64,000 nt of DNA from contig CM060121.1 in assembly GCA_030522415.1 (NCBI GenBank), positions 18,369,642 to 18,433,641 on the forward strand. Reading direction: 5' to 3'. This document shows positions 13,721 to 27,116 of this stretch, in pieces; position 1 is the stretch's first letter; every line of letters begins with the position of its first letter. The notes under the pieces are model-generated. The model did not search any database, had not been told where the DNA came from, and saw only the letters and a program-made list of their open reading frames with translations. The stretch comes from Channallabes apus (lineage: Eukaryota; Chordata; Actinopteri; Siluriformes; Clariidae). Made by a program: the position numbers and the translations under genes.

Positions 13721-15326
13721 AAGTGAAATATTAATAAAGGAACGTGACAGAGGTTTAAGAATATGTGGTGACTAGAACACGGTGTCTCCTAACAGTGGAA
13801 TCTGGACTGTTTTGCGGAAAAGGGAAGGGTGGGAAAGGATATCCCTCTGACCTGGGCGGGACAGAACGCAACGAACACAAAGAAATAGAATTATTAATTT
13901 AATCATACCTAAAGAAAAATCATTAGTAATAATCAGTCATTCCAAGTGACTTCTATGCCAAGATCAAGTTGCCGTCTTACCCATACAAGCAGTCTTTTAG
14001 ATGCCCAGCTGCACGGAAAGTACACCATCTACTGGCCAGACCACGTAATTTCCATTTACCTTGGAATACCATAAACCTGACTAAATTTTTTTTACATTAG
14101 TTTTTTAAATTCATTATCAATTTGCTCTTTTAAGTGCACTCCAGAATCAGAGGACCATCTTAACTGCATAAATTTTTTTTTTGTTATTTTTTTTTGATAG
14201 TGCTATGCAGGACAAAATAATGTGTATATATAAAAAACAGACACAAAGCAATGTCAAATAATCCCATCCCCAAAGAAACTAGTTTTCTTAGTACAAAGTA
14301 ATTTATTGCTGATTACATGCAAGCAGACCACTCATTAGGGACTGAACAGTTTACAGGAAAATACTCTCGTCTGAAAAGCTCACAGAACACAACACTCAAA
14401 TCCTTGGAGAGAATTCATTTTGACTTTTTTTTTATTGAAGACAAATACAGCTTTGTAAAATAAAAACAAAATGGAAATCCAGTTTTTCTAAACTAAAATT
14501 GTTCAAACATTTGGGATATAAGCTTACAGAGATAGAAGAAAGTTAAGTGACAGAAAGTCCAGTCATGGACTCTGTTCAAACACTGTACATTACTCTCCAA
14601 AACTGCTGTTCAATTTCTAAAATGTGAAGTGAGACCCAACTGTGCAAAGCAAACATGTTACAGGTTCACTGAGTGTTTATTAACAAAGTAAATTGGCCCT
14701 TTGCATAATTAAAGGCTTTTAAGCTCATAACAGTAAAGTATGAACAAAAACAAATGGAGTAAAAATAAGGTCCTGTGAAATGGCTGTAAAAGGGCAACAG
14801 AATTGTTTTTTTTGTTTTTTTTACTTTTTATTATATTTTATTCTAATTAGGCCACTACATCTGGTTCACCTTGTTATAAGCAGCGAAGTATGCATGGCAA
14901 AAGTTTGGAGGTCTTCAGGTCTTCTTCACTCAGCTGTGTCCCCAGCATCCCCTGACATGCACAAATAATCAGAAAGTCAATTAGTAGCAGAAATACAATT
15001 CGCTTAACAAAAAGTCATGTGCAGTATACAAAACAAGGAAAAATAAAACTCTGCATGATCATGGTCATTTAGACTTAACTTTTGTATTATTACAGCATTA
15101 GGTGCAATGACCAGCATTAGTTTATGATGTTAGCTTTTATCCAATTAAACAGTGAACAGTAGAAGGAAGACAGTTTTGACAGTTCAGGATTTCCTAATTA
15201 TCTTCCTGACTAGTTACTTTGAACTTCTGCTGTATTAGGACCATGACAAAAAACTGCCTCTTCATTTGAACACAAGATTAGAAAAAAGCATACAAACAAA
15301 ACCCAGTAACCAGGAAAATAGACTTT

Positions 15327-15397
15327 TTATCTTTCCCTTTTCTCCCCTGGAAGAGTAACCCGCTTGATATCCCCTCGTCTATATGAATTACCAATTT
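15327..15397 (-). other. luc7l3: Candidate alternative terminal exon of luc7l3
   Basis: On the minus strand a pyrimidine-rich tract and CAGTGCAG acceptor precede a 71-base open stretch that ends in TAA at 15327-15329. Read in phase from the 51-base cassette at 16443-16493 it encodes a charged, basic tail (...GNSYRRGDIKRVTLPGEKRE...). The evidence is splice-signal and phase agreement only; I do not recognise the peptide. Confidence 0.3.
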
Positions 15398-16442
15398 CTG
15401 CACTGAAAACAAGACATAGGGAAGCAGATGCACTGTACGGTAATTGGCAAACAGAAAAGAGATTTTTTTTTGGGGGGGGGGGGGGGGGTGACACTTGCTG
15501 ACCCGGTAACTTTAATCAATTTCGGACTGTTTTGAAACCCATCATGGAACTACTACAGATTTAACAGTAAAATTTAGTAAAATTGAAAACCAAAGTAACA
15601 AGAAAACCAAATAAATAAATAAGAAATGATCTGAAAAGCAGGGTGAGGGTGATTAGGCTCTAACAACGTCGACTCTGGGATATCAACCGGGTTCATCTGT
15701 AAATCCCAACATTTTACTCCTCCTTTCACGTGTGATTAGCATTGTAAAAATAATAATTAAAAAAAGTCTTAACCATATTTAATAATGAAAAATAGATTTT
15801 ATGAAAAGAAACCAAGAACATCAAGCTCTGAAACACGGTCACAGGTAACAGCATTCAAATGGATGTGGGTAGAGAAAGGAGTACCTTGGGTGAGTACCTG
15901 CACAGTTTGACAGTATCCTTGATTTTTAATTTGGCTTTTCATGGGGTCGCTCACAACACCAACGCTGTGTGAGGTATGGAAGTCAGCTGCAATAATTCAT
16001 TAACCCTACACTTCCATCATCCCAATGCTATCGGCTCTCGACTTTAAGAACAGACTGCATTAAAGTGCAAGGCAAGGAAGCACACATCCATGAAGAACAA
16101 TCAACACTGATGGCAGGTTTAATGGATAAAAAAGCTCCTTCTGTGAACACCTCAAAAACATTAGAGATAGAGCTAAAACTGCTGCGTGCTTATCTATCTT
16201 GTATTCATAGGCACATTGTTGTATGTATGTTCAGTGAACGAATTAATGAAATACCACAGTATACTCTTACTGTGTGCAAGTTAACAGGTGAGGTAGTATA
16301 GGTAGAGGAGAAAAAAAAACGTAAAATTTGGAAGAGAACTTGTCTAAAAGACAAATATGTATGACCGATACAAAACAAGGTACCTCCAGGCATGTTTTTC
16401 AGGACTACACTGGCTTTTCCCTCTGGGTATGATTCATTCTAC

Positions 16443-16493
16443 CTTCTTCTGTTTCAGCCTCTAGTTCCATCTTCAGTGCATACTTACGATGCA
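16443..16493 (-). other. luc7l3: Candidate 51-nt cassette exon of luc7l3
   Basis: A 51-base segment is bounded by an acceptor (TTTTTTAATAG) and a donor (GAAG then GTAGAA) on the minus strand. Spliced directly from exon 9 it stays in phase (1-1) and reads HRKYALKMELEAETEE, a charged stretch with no stop. If instead it follows the stop-containing exon 10 it would be 3' UTR. Coding status is inferred. Confidence 0.35.
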
Positions 16494-16631
16494 CTATTAA
16501 AAAACAGGAAGAAAAATCACAGACATAACTGAAAGAAAAAGGGGGGGGAAGGAAGGGGGGGGGAAAAGAGCTAAGCTGGTCGGGGAAAGTGCACTTACCT
16601 GGAGCTGATCTGAGGTCCTATCAGATCAGTT

Positions 16632-19600
16632 TTAATTGGACTGAGTGTCACCTTCAGAATGGAGGTCTTCAGTGGTGCCGTTCAGTTCTGCTTTAGGAGG
16701 CTCTACCTCCATGGGCTCGGACTTTGAGGACTCGCTGGGCCGTTCATCACTTGAGCCCTTTCCACTGCCTTTTTTCTCTTCTGTGTCCTTGTGCTCTGAG
16801 TTGTGCATAGAAGAGCAAAACATGAGGACTTTACAACTAGAAAAAGTATTACACAGAAATGTTGCACTGAATATCAGCAATGGCTGTAATTTGGCCATGG
16901 GCACAAGTCAGCAGGTATTTGCTGCTGTGCTGGTATTTGGAAGACCACCAAGCTTGCAAGTGTGATATTGATTTTATACAATATTTCTACTGATAAGAAA
17001 TAAAAATAAACTAAACTGCGACACAATCTAGCTAAAGATGTTTATTTTTGATCAGTCAACAGATACAGTGGTGTGAAAAACTATTTGCCCCCTTCCTGAT
17101 TTCTTATTCTTTTGCATGTTTGTCACACAAAATGTTTCTGATCATCAAACACATTTAACTATTAGTCAAAGATAACACAAGTAAACACAAAATGCAGTTT
17201 TTAAATGAGGGGTTTTATTATTTAGGGAGAAAAAAAATCCAAACCTACATGGCCCTGTGTGAAAAAGTAATTGCCCCCTGAACCTAATAACTGGTTGGGC
17301 CACCCTTAGCAGCAATAACTGCAATCAAGCGTTTGCGATAACTTGCAACGAGTCTTTTACAGCGCTCTGGAGGAATTTTGGCCCACTCATCTTTGAAAGA
17401 ATTGTTGTAATTCAGTTTTATTTGAGGGTTTTCTAGCATGAACCGCCTTTTTAAGGTCATGCCACAACATCTCAATAGGATTCAGGTCAGGACTTTGACT
17501 AGGCCACTCCAAAGTCTTCATTTTGTTTTTCTTCAGCCATTCAGAGGTGGATTTGCTGGTGTGTTTTGGGTCATTGTCCTGCTGCAGCACCCAAGATCGC
17601 TTCAGCTTGAGTTGACGAACAGATGGCCGGACATTCTCCTTCAGGATTTTTTGGTAGACAGTAGAATTCATGGTTCCATCTATCACAGCAAGCCTTCCAG
17701 GTCCTGAAGCAGCAAAACAACCCCAGACCATCACACTACCACCACCATATTTTACTGTTGGTATGATGTTCTTTTTCTGAAATGCTGTGTTACTTTTACG
17801 CCAGATGTAACGGGACACGCACCTTCCAAAAAGTTCAACTTTTGTCTCGTCGGTCCACAAGGTATTTTCCCAAAAGTCTTGGCAATCATTGAGATGTTTT
17901 TTTAGCAAAATTGAGACGAGCCTTAATGTTCTTTTTGCTTAAGTGGTTTGCGCCTTGGAAATCTGCCATGCAGTCCGTTTTTGCCCAGTCTCTTTCTTAT
18001 GGTGGAGTCGTGAACACTGACCTTAATTGAGGCAAGTGAGGCCTGCAGTTCTTTAGATGTTGTCCTGGGGTCTTTTGTGGCCTCTCGGATGAGTTGTCTC
18101 TGCGCTCTTGGGGTAATTTTGGTCGGCCGGCCACTCCTGGGAAGGTTCACCACTGTTCCATGTTTTTGCCATTTGTGGATAATGGCTCTCACTGTGGTTC
18201 GCTGGAGTCCCAAAGCTTTAGAAATGGCTTTATAACCTTTACCAGACTGATAGATCTCAATTACTTTTGTTCTCATTTGTTCCTGAATTTCTTTGGATCT
18301 TGGCATGATGTCTAGCTTTTGAGGTGCTTTTGGTCTACTTCTCTGTGTCAGGTAGCTCCTATTTAAGTGATTTCTTGATTGAAACAGGTGTGGCAGTAAT
18401 CAGGCCTGGGGGTGACTACAGAAATTGAACTCAGGTGTAATAAACCACAGTTAAGTTATTTTTTAACAAGGGGGGCAATCACTTTTTCACACAGGGCCAT
18501 GTAGATTTGGAGTTTTTTTTTCCATTAATAACGTAAACCTTCATTTAAAAACTGCATTTTTTGTTAAATTATGTTACCTTTGACTAATAGTTAACGGTTT
18601 TTGATGAGCAGAAACATTTAAGTGTGACAAACATGCAAAAGAATAAGAAATCAGGAAGGGGGCAAATAGTTTTTCACACCACTGTATTTTCCAAAGAAAC
18701 TACAGTCGGTTAAACAGTTGCATGTTGCAATGCAACACACAGACTGACTGACTATAAGTAGACCATATGCTTTTAACCTAAACAATTGCTAAAATAAGAA
18801 TTTTATGTAGTGAACCCTGACAAGCAAAACAGTGAAGAGTGAAACGTCCCAGTGCTTTTATACACACACAAGAGCACTCATGAATCGCTGCTTGAACAAT
18901 TAAATTTGTGTACCAGAACAGACTAACACTCAAGAGGCTGCAGCATGTACAGCAACTTGCATTATTCTTGACAAATTCACTAATGGTGAATCTGAACATC
19001 TGTATATTGTCTTAAAATAATAATAAAAAAAATTAATTACAGCATGTTACTTAGAGCAGGATATTAAAAATATATATACATATATAAAACCAATTATATT
19101 TCCTTACAGCAGGCTGGTCATAGTAACCTGTTTCAGGACAGTTTCTTATTCCTATCTCCCACACATTTCCAAAGCGGTCTGAAAACACCAACTATAAACA
19201 TATTCTGTCTAAATGCAGCTTGAAAATTTCATCCCACCTTTGTCTCTGGCAGTTTTATCCTTCTCTCTCTCTTTGTCTCTGTCCCGGTCTCGACTGCGGC
19301 TGCGGTGTCGGTGGCTCTTGCGCTCAGGGCTGCGGGATCGCTTTCGTTCCCTGCTGCGTGAACGTCTCTTCCTATCTGAGCGCTCCCTGCTGCGCCTCCT
19401 CTCACGGTCGCGACTCCTAAACAAGAAGACAGTATTATTGTAGCAAAAATTCTGCATATGATGAGTGAAAAAGACATGCGTTCCTAAATCATTAAATATG
19501 TGTACCTGCTGCGCTTCCTGTCCCTCTCCCTGTCCTTGCTTCTGCTCCTCCTTCTGTCCCGTGATCGGCTCCTGCGGCGGTCAGAGGCTCGACTCGAGTG

Positions 19601-20732
19601 GCGGCTGCGTGAGTGACTCCGTTTGTTGCGCCTTTCACGCTCGCGCTCCCTCTCCCGCTCACGTTCTCGTTCCCGCTCGCGTTCCTTCTCACGCTCTCTC
19701 TCGCGCTCTTTCTCCCTCTCTTTCTCCCGCAACTCCTCTTCCTCCTTGCGTCTCTTCTCACGTTCCTCCCTTTCACGCTCTCTGTCTTCCCTCTCTCTAT
19801 CCCTCTTGGCACGGTCATCTCTTTCTGGGTCCTCGGAGCGCCGGCGCAGTTTTTCCTGCAGAGTCAAAGAACAGTCACAAACATATTAATAAAAACTTGC
19901 AATAATGTAATGTAATGGAGAGTCTCTGAGCTGCAGTTTGAAGTTTTCACTCCTGCTGTTGCAACTGATGAACTATTATAGCTTTAATAGGCTTGACCAG
20001 ATGTTTAGGATAGGGGAAAACTCATGTAGGTTTTTACAGGAATCAGTTCATCACTCTAACCACTCTGACCTATTTTCTAACCCTTCCAGAACTTTAAAAA
20101 GTTCTGACACTCATTAGTTATCCTGATAAAATATACAAGTGTTATTTCTGGGACAGTACAGGCTCAATGTTTAAGAACGCAAATTCCAGGACTGCCCGAG
20201 AGACACTGTTAGTGCTTTAAGAACAATCCTAAACACTTAACGGCTCATACTATTGCTTACTTTGGATTAAAGTAGCAACCAAATAAATGACCATAAGCCT
20301 TAATTTGTGTAATAGTTATTCATCAGCCAATGTCAGTACAATTAAAGCCAGCAATAAATGTTATGAAATGTGCTGCATGACCGCTCATTTAACTTGCTGA
20401 TGTATTCAAAATCTAAAATTAATAGGACTGCACAGTAATCGCAACAATACTAATAACTTCAAAGCAAATTCAGAAGGGCATCGATGGCTCAGTGGGAGGT
20501 TTTCTCGCCTGCCATGTGGAAGGCCAGGGTTCAATGCTTAACCAATGCCCAAACCCAGTCACTGGATGCAGTGCTGGTCCCAAACCCGGATAAAATGGGA
20601 GGGTTGCACCAGGAAGGGGATCCATTGTAAAATCTATGCCAAGCCTGTGTGAGGATTGAATGGCCTGCTGTAGCGACCGCTGGCCAGGAGCAGATGAAAG
20701 ACCAACAACAACATTAAGCGAATTCGGAACCA

Positions 20733-20767
<35 letters not shown>

Positions 20768-22082
20768 AGTGGAACCTCGGATTACGAGTAACGCGGTTTT
20801 ACGAGTATTCCGCAAGACGAGCAAATATTTTTTTTAATGAATTTTGACTTGAAAAACGAGCGTTGTCTTGGTTTATGAGCACCGAGTGTCATGTATAACG
20901 CATGCGCTTCTTGTTTTGACACCGAGCGTTACGTCATCACAACTGAGCCAACGGGTTTTCTCTCTCTTGCAGTGCGGAATTGTAGGTAATCGTCTCCACT
21001 TCTGGGTGAACACACACACATGCGCCGTTTTTAAAACCATTTAAAAATTAGCAAGGAACATCACTAGCCACACTCGCGTGAGCGCATACTAACGTAATCA
21101 CTGCTGTAAAGTAAAACAACAACAAAAAAAACTAATTAACCAGCTCCTTACCTTTGAAAACAGTCACGATAGAGCAGAGTTTATGTGTATTTAGTTGGGA
21201 ACCTGAGAGGAGGGGGGGGGGGGGTCTGTAAACCGTAACCCTAGGTTTTAAAAACGGTTAATGTGTGCCGCCCGCACATCACACACACACACACAGCGCC
21301 TGCATGCACAAACGGAAACACTTATCTGTCGAGATTTATAAAAAAAATTTTTGTAAAGTGCAGGTTAATTTGTTTTATTTTTACTTTATATTTTGTGTTA
21401 ATTATTTTTATGTATTTATTTTTTGGGGCTGTAGAACAAATTCCATTATTTCCTATGGGAAAATTCAATTTGGTTTATGAGTGTTTCGGAATACAAGCCC
21501 ACTTCCGGAACGAATTATCCTCGTAATCCAAGGTTCCACTGTATATCCATTTATTTTATAATCACTAATGTCAAACAAGATGTCATACCACACTACACAA
21601 CCAGCAAAAACACAATTAGACCAATTCTCAAGAATCAATTACTACTATAATCTATTAGGTTTTAACCCATGCAAACGTCAACGAAATGTCACATTGAAAA
21701 TAATCGACTGAACAGTCCTATCAAACAGTTTAATTGTCTTCAAGAGACAAGTTTAATAAGACACTAGGGCTGCAACTAACGATTATTTTGATAATCGATT
21801 AGTTGGACGATTTCTTTTTCGATTAATCGATTAATCGGATAAAAAGTGACCGCTTTAATTTGCTGTTTTGCTTAACAATATAAAACCATAAATCAGGGTA
21901 TTATTTATGTATAAAAGTAAACTTTAAAAAATGCAATAGCCACATAGAGTATAATGATCTTTAATTTTGACATTTAAACCTTATGTAGTTTATATAAATC
22001 AAAATTCTTTTTTAACAATAATTGCAGATGGCAAGTTAACAGTGTTGATACGGTGTATGTGTTTAAACACACATACATACAT

Positions 22083-22128
<46 letters not shown>

Positions 22129-25100
22129 TACATACACACAGTAGTTTAAAAAATACACTATCATATTCAGTTGTTAAGAATGACCTCAATTTTAAATTCT
22201 CTTAAATTAATTAAACTTAATAAGAAGAATAATAGACTTCTAGATTATTATGATATTATTTTTAATGAAAGTGTCTCTTGCTACATCCTTGTCACGGTTT
22301 ATACATTATTTCGATCCTCTCGGGTATTTTATCCTTTTTTTGTTGTTGTCTCAACAAATTTAAAAAAATATTTTTTATATATATAGACCATTTTGCTATA
22401 CTAGACATTCTCGTAATACGGCGACGTAGGGAGAGAAAAAAATGGCCGCTACTGGGTTCACTCTTGTTTATTTTGCCCTTTTTCCGCATTTCCCTCTGTA
22501 GGATGATGGGATATATCCGGTCCTCCGAGGTGTAAACTGAACGTGAAGAAAACGAACTAGAAGTGTTTTCCTTGCATTCCTGCTTTGAGACAATGACCAT
22601 TGTTAAAAAAGCGCTATATAAATTGCATTCGTTGGGATTTGAACACCAAGAAAAAGCTGCATGCAACGTTCTTTTTTTTTTTTTTTTACCCCGTATAACC
22701 GCGCAGCTGGACAAACGCACGTCACCAAAGCCCGTGTGAACTCTCTCACTCACTCCTTTTTTTTAAGTCGTGGCCAATTCCTCCCCGTCGCTAGGGGCTC
22801 CCATGTGTAGAAAACCCTCCGCGCTTCATCCGCGCTCACCGGACACTACGAACGGCAGAAAACCGCTCGCTTTTAACGCCCGATAAGAGGTGTTTAATGT
22901 AAATTGCTCCCATACCTTGGAGGACTTGGGGCGCGCGCTTCTTCCTGCAAACGCTTCTGTAACCTCCATTGCGCGAGCGACTGTGTATCTGTGTGTGTCT
23001 GTGTGCATCTTGTGGTCGCGCTCCTCAATAACGTGCGCAGCCCAACTAATCGATAACGGCATTCGTTGACAACGAATTTCATTATCGATAATTATCGATT
23101 TTATCGATTAGTTGTTGCAGCCCTATAAGACACATCATCTAAACATATTTATGGTATTTGCATACTAATCCCCCCACCCCCCAATAGGAAGGAAGAAGAA
23201 AAATACTAAAAAGAAAAATACCTGTTGACTCACCTTGAGTTCCTCCACTGTAGATTTGATTTTAGCATATCCCATATGCTGTTTGCCCATTAGATGGTCA
23301 TCTACTCTGGACTGAGCATCCCCAACAATGAGGAAAGCACCACACACCTCACACACTTCCATCTGCTTCTCTTGAGCAGCAAAGCTCTCAATTGTCTGCA
23401 AGTAAAAATAAATAAATAATAATAGAGTCTGCATGGAGTTCAAAGTTTGTTTAAATTTCTTGGCTAAAAATGCTGTTGCACCAAACCATGAAATTCTGTG
23501 CTAGAACACAGAAGCCATAGATGCCAAAGCAATGCAGTTGGAGGTTTAAAACTCACAGATGGTGTAGAGCTGAGCTGCTCCCTCTCCTCCTTCAGCTGTT
23601 CCACCAGCTTCATCATGCCCTGAGCTTCCTCTACACGGCCTTCTGAGCCAAGTTCTTCAATCTGAGAACACCACAAATTAATATGGATATTCATTACTCG
23701 TGTTAATAATTAGTAGTTTTTATAAATTATTACGGAGGGAACACTAACTGTAAAGTAGCAAGACAGCATGATTACTGAATTAAAATGTACATAAACCATA
23801 TAGCATATTAGCACAGTGTCCGATAATAAAAACCTTTACACCAGGAAAAAAAACAAAAAAACAAACACATGCATTCAAATAAATTAAATTAGGAAACCAT
23901 ATTGTTAAAAACAGAGCAGTTTATTATTAGTCATGAGTTATTAAAATGTATATTGAAATGTTGCTATTAAGATACCTTGTGTTACACTTTATGATTTAGT
24001 ATGATTACACTCAAAGACAAAACATTTTTTCAGATTCCTTGATAAAAACCAATGGTCTCATACTTTAACGCATCTTTCACCCAGAAGTAAGACAAAAGAG
24101 GAGAGGAGAAGCAGGGGGGCTACTTTCACATGCGCACACACACACACACTCACTCACTCACTATCGGAAACACTGCGCTGTTGGCAAACTTTTTTAATAA
24201 GGAACCTGTCTAATGACACTTGCTTCTGCAGACTGATCTCCCGCGCCGCTATAGCCCTTTTCCTTCACGGGGGCCGTAGTTACAGTGTAGTTACTAATGT
24301 ACAGTCAGTACACATGGACACAAATTTTTTAAAAATGCTTTACACATACCCTTGCTTAGTTTACTTGTATAGTCAATATCAGTGTGCACACGTACTGTTT
24401 ACTATAACACTGTGGCCACATGCGTGCACAGATGTTGACTATACGGGTAAAAAACTAAGCACGGGAGACTGAATACACAATCCTGCAGCGCGCAAGAGAG
24501 AACCACCATTGGCTCAGTTGTGATCACGTGACACTCGGCAGACTCTCCTGGAACGTTTCTGCATATGATCAACAACATGTGGTGTAACCCCGGTCATGTG
24601 ACTGTTAAGGAGCGCGTTTGTAGTCCAGATATTGAACTGTTGGCTGTCGGACTTCGCCCATATTATTTACCAAGAGAATTCTCACATGTGATAATAACTG
24701 CTGTGTACATTCCTCCATCCGCGAATGCCGCTGCCGCGTGTGACGTCATTCACTCTGTAACTGCCAAACTCCAGACTCGACACCCTGATGCCTTTCTCCT
24801 GATCTCCGGTGATTTCAATCACACATCACTGAACAAGACTATTCCCACTTTCACCCAGTACGTGGATTGTCACACTAGGGGGGAGAAGACACTAGACCTG
24901 CTGTATGCTAATGTCAAAGGTGCTTACAGTGCTGCAGCACTTCCCCCCCTGGGGAGGTCGGATCACAACCTAGTCCACCTCATGCCCACATACAAACCAC
25001 TAGTTCAGAGACAGCCTGCTAATGTGAGGAGTGTAAGAAGATGGACAGAAGGTGCCACTGCTACGTTACAGGATTGTTTCGAGGCTACAGACTGGGAGGT

Positions 25101-27075
25101 TCTCAGTGCATCATATGGAGAGGACATTGATGGAATGACGGACTGCATCACGGAGTACATTAACTTCTGTGTTGACACCTGTGTACCGATGAGAGATATT
25201 CGCTGTTTCCCCAACAACAAACCCTGGGTCACCAAAGACATTAAAGCGTGTTTAAATGAAAAAAAAAGTGCCTTTAGGTCTGGTGATAAGGAAGCAGTGA
25301 AGAAGGCTCAAAAAATGCTAACCGGGAAAATCAAGGAGGGGAAAGAGGCATACAGGAGAAAACTAGAACAAAGGCTGAAGCAAAACAACACGAGAGAGGT
25401 GTGGAGGGGCATGAGGAGTATCACTGGCTATAAGACAAGCGGCCAGGCTATTGAGGGGAATAGGGAACGTGCAAACGACCTCAACACTTTCTTCAATAGA
25501 TTTGATGTCCCTATGTCTCACACTCCCCCCGACTTCAACCCAAATCCACACATTCCTGCTCCTATGTCCTCCCCTACACAGAGAACAGTCACAGTCACTA
25601 CTCCTGCACTCCCAGCAATCAACATCTCAGTGGATCAGGTTAAACATGGCCTGAGTAAGATCAGCCCTACAAAAGCTGTAGGTCCGGATAAGATCAATCC
25701 GAGAGTCCTGAAATCCTGTGCTCCCCAACTATGTGGTGTCCTCCAGTACCTCTTTAGCCTGAGTCTGTCTCTTCAGAAAGTCCCTGCACTGTGGAAAACA
25801 TCATGCATTGTGCCGGTACCCAAAACACCACGTCCCTGTGCCCAGAACGACTACAGGCCGGTGGCTTTAACATCGCATATTATGAAGGTGTTTGAGAGAC
25901 TGATCCTGGATACACTTCGTCCCCTGGTGAAGTCCTCTCTGGACCCTCTTCAGTTTGCCTATCAGCCGTTCATGGGTGTTGATGACGCCATAATACACCT
26001 GCTACATCGCACCTACTCTCACCTTGACAAGCCTAGGACCTCCGTAAGGATGATGTTCTTTGACTTCTCCAGTGCCTTCAACACCATCCAACCAGCAGTA
26101 CTGGGGGAGAAATTAAGGAACATAAACATTGACACCCGCTTGGTTTCCTGGATCATGGACTACCTGACCTGTCGCCCCCAGTATGTCCGACTAAAGAACT
26201 GTGTGTCAGAGACTTTGATCTGCAGCACTGGAGCTCCCCAGGGGACGGTACTGTCTCCGTTTCTTTTCACCCTCTATACATCTGACTTTAGATATAACTC
26301 AGAGTCATGCCACCTGCAGAAGTTCTCTGACGACTCTGTGGTTGTTGGGTGTATAGAGGAGGGTGACACCTCGGAGTACCAGTCTGTTGTGGATGACTTC
26401 GTTTCCTGGTGTGAGCGTAATCACCTACAACTCAACATCAGGAAAACAAAGGAGATGGTGGTAGACTTTAGGAGAAACAAGACCCCTGTGACTCCTATAT
26501 CTGTCAAGGGGGAGATAGTGGACATTGTCTCCGATTACAAATATCTGGGAGTTTATCTGGACAACAAACTTGACTGGTCACTCAACACAACGGCACTCTA
26601 CAAGAAAGGTCAGAGTCGATTGTACTTTCTTCGAAGGCTCAGGTCTTTTAACGTCTGTAATACCATTCTACAGATGTTCTATGAGACCGTTGTGGCGAGT
26701 GTCATTTTTTACGCTGTGGTCTGTTGGGGTGGTAACATTAAGGTGTCTGATAAGAACAAACTGGACAAGTCAATTAAAAAGGCCGGATCTGTGCTAGGCA
26801 TGGAGCTTGACTCGGTGGATTTAGTAGCAAAGAGGAGGATTCTGTCCAAAGTACAATCCATTGTGAACAATCCTTCTCACCCGCTATACAGTGTTTTGGC
26901 TGAACAGAGGAGCAGTTTCAGCCAGAGACTGATTACTATCAAGTGTTCCACTGAGCGTCACAGGAAATCCTTTCTCCCAACGGCCATAAAACTTTACAAC
27001 TCTTCGCTGTAACTCATACACACATGTATGTGGACTTTTTCACTGACTAGTATACAACAGGACACTAATACTTAC

Positions 27076-27116
<41 letters not shown>

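Larger units (their letters stand above)
14281..16598 (-). other. luc7l3: Probable luc7l3 3' UTR / alternative 3' exon region
   Basis: The last coding exon of luc7l3 runs 33 bases beyond its stop codon to a consensus donor (CAG then GTAAGT, 16593-16598), implying at least one intron in the 3' UTR. Downstream there are several AATAAA signals on the minus strand, the clearest at 14431-14436 with another near 14301. The stretch also has a G-run at 15473-15488 and a G/A-rich patch at 16540-16566. Two exon-like segments within it are listed separately. Confidence 0.4.

Noticed and set aside
19213..19905. Long plus-strand and alternate-frame open stretches rich in Ser/Leu/Arg opposite the luc7l3 RS region
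   Set aside because: They are shadows of the Arg/Ser/Glu-rich luc7l3 exons 8 and 9; low-complexity codons leave all frames open.
22292..22753. 153-codon minus-strand frame (and the 151-codon partner at 32635-33090)
   Set aside because: They lie inside hAT copies 1 and 2 and run through microsatellite and poly(A) sequence; no protein motif beyond the short MEVTEAF stretch.
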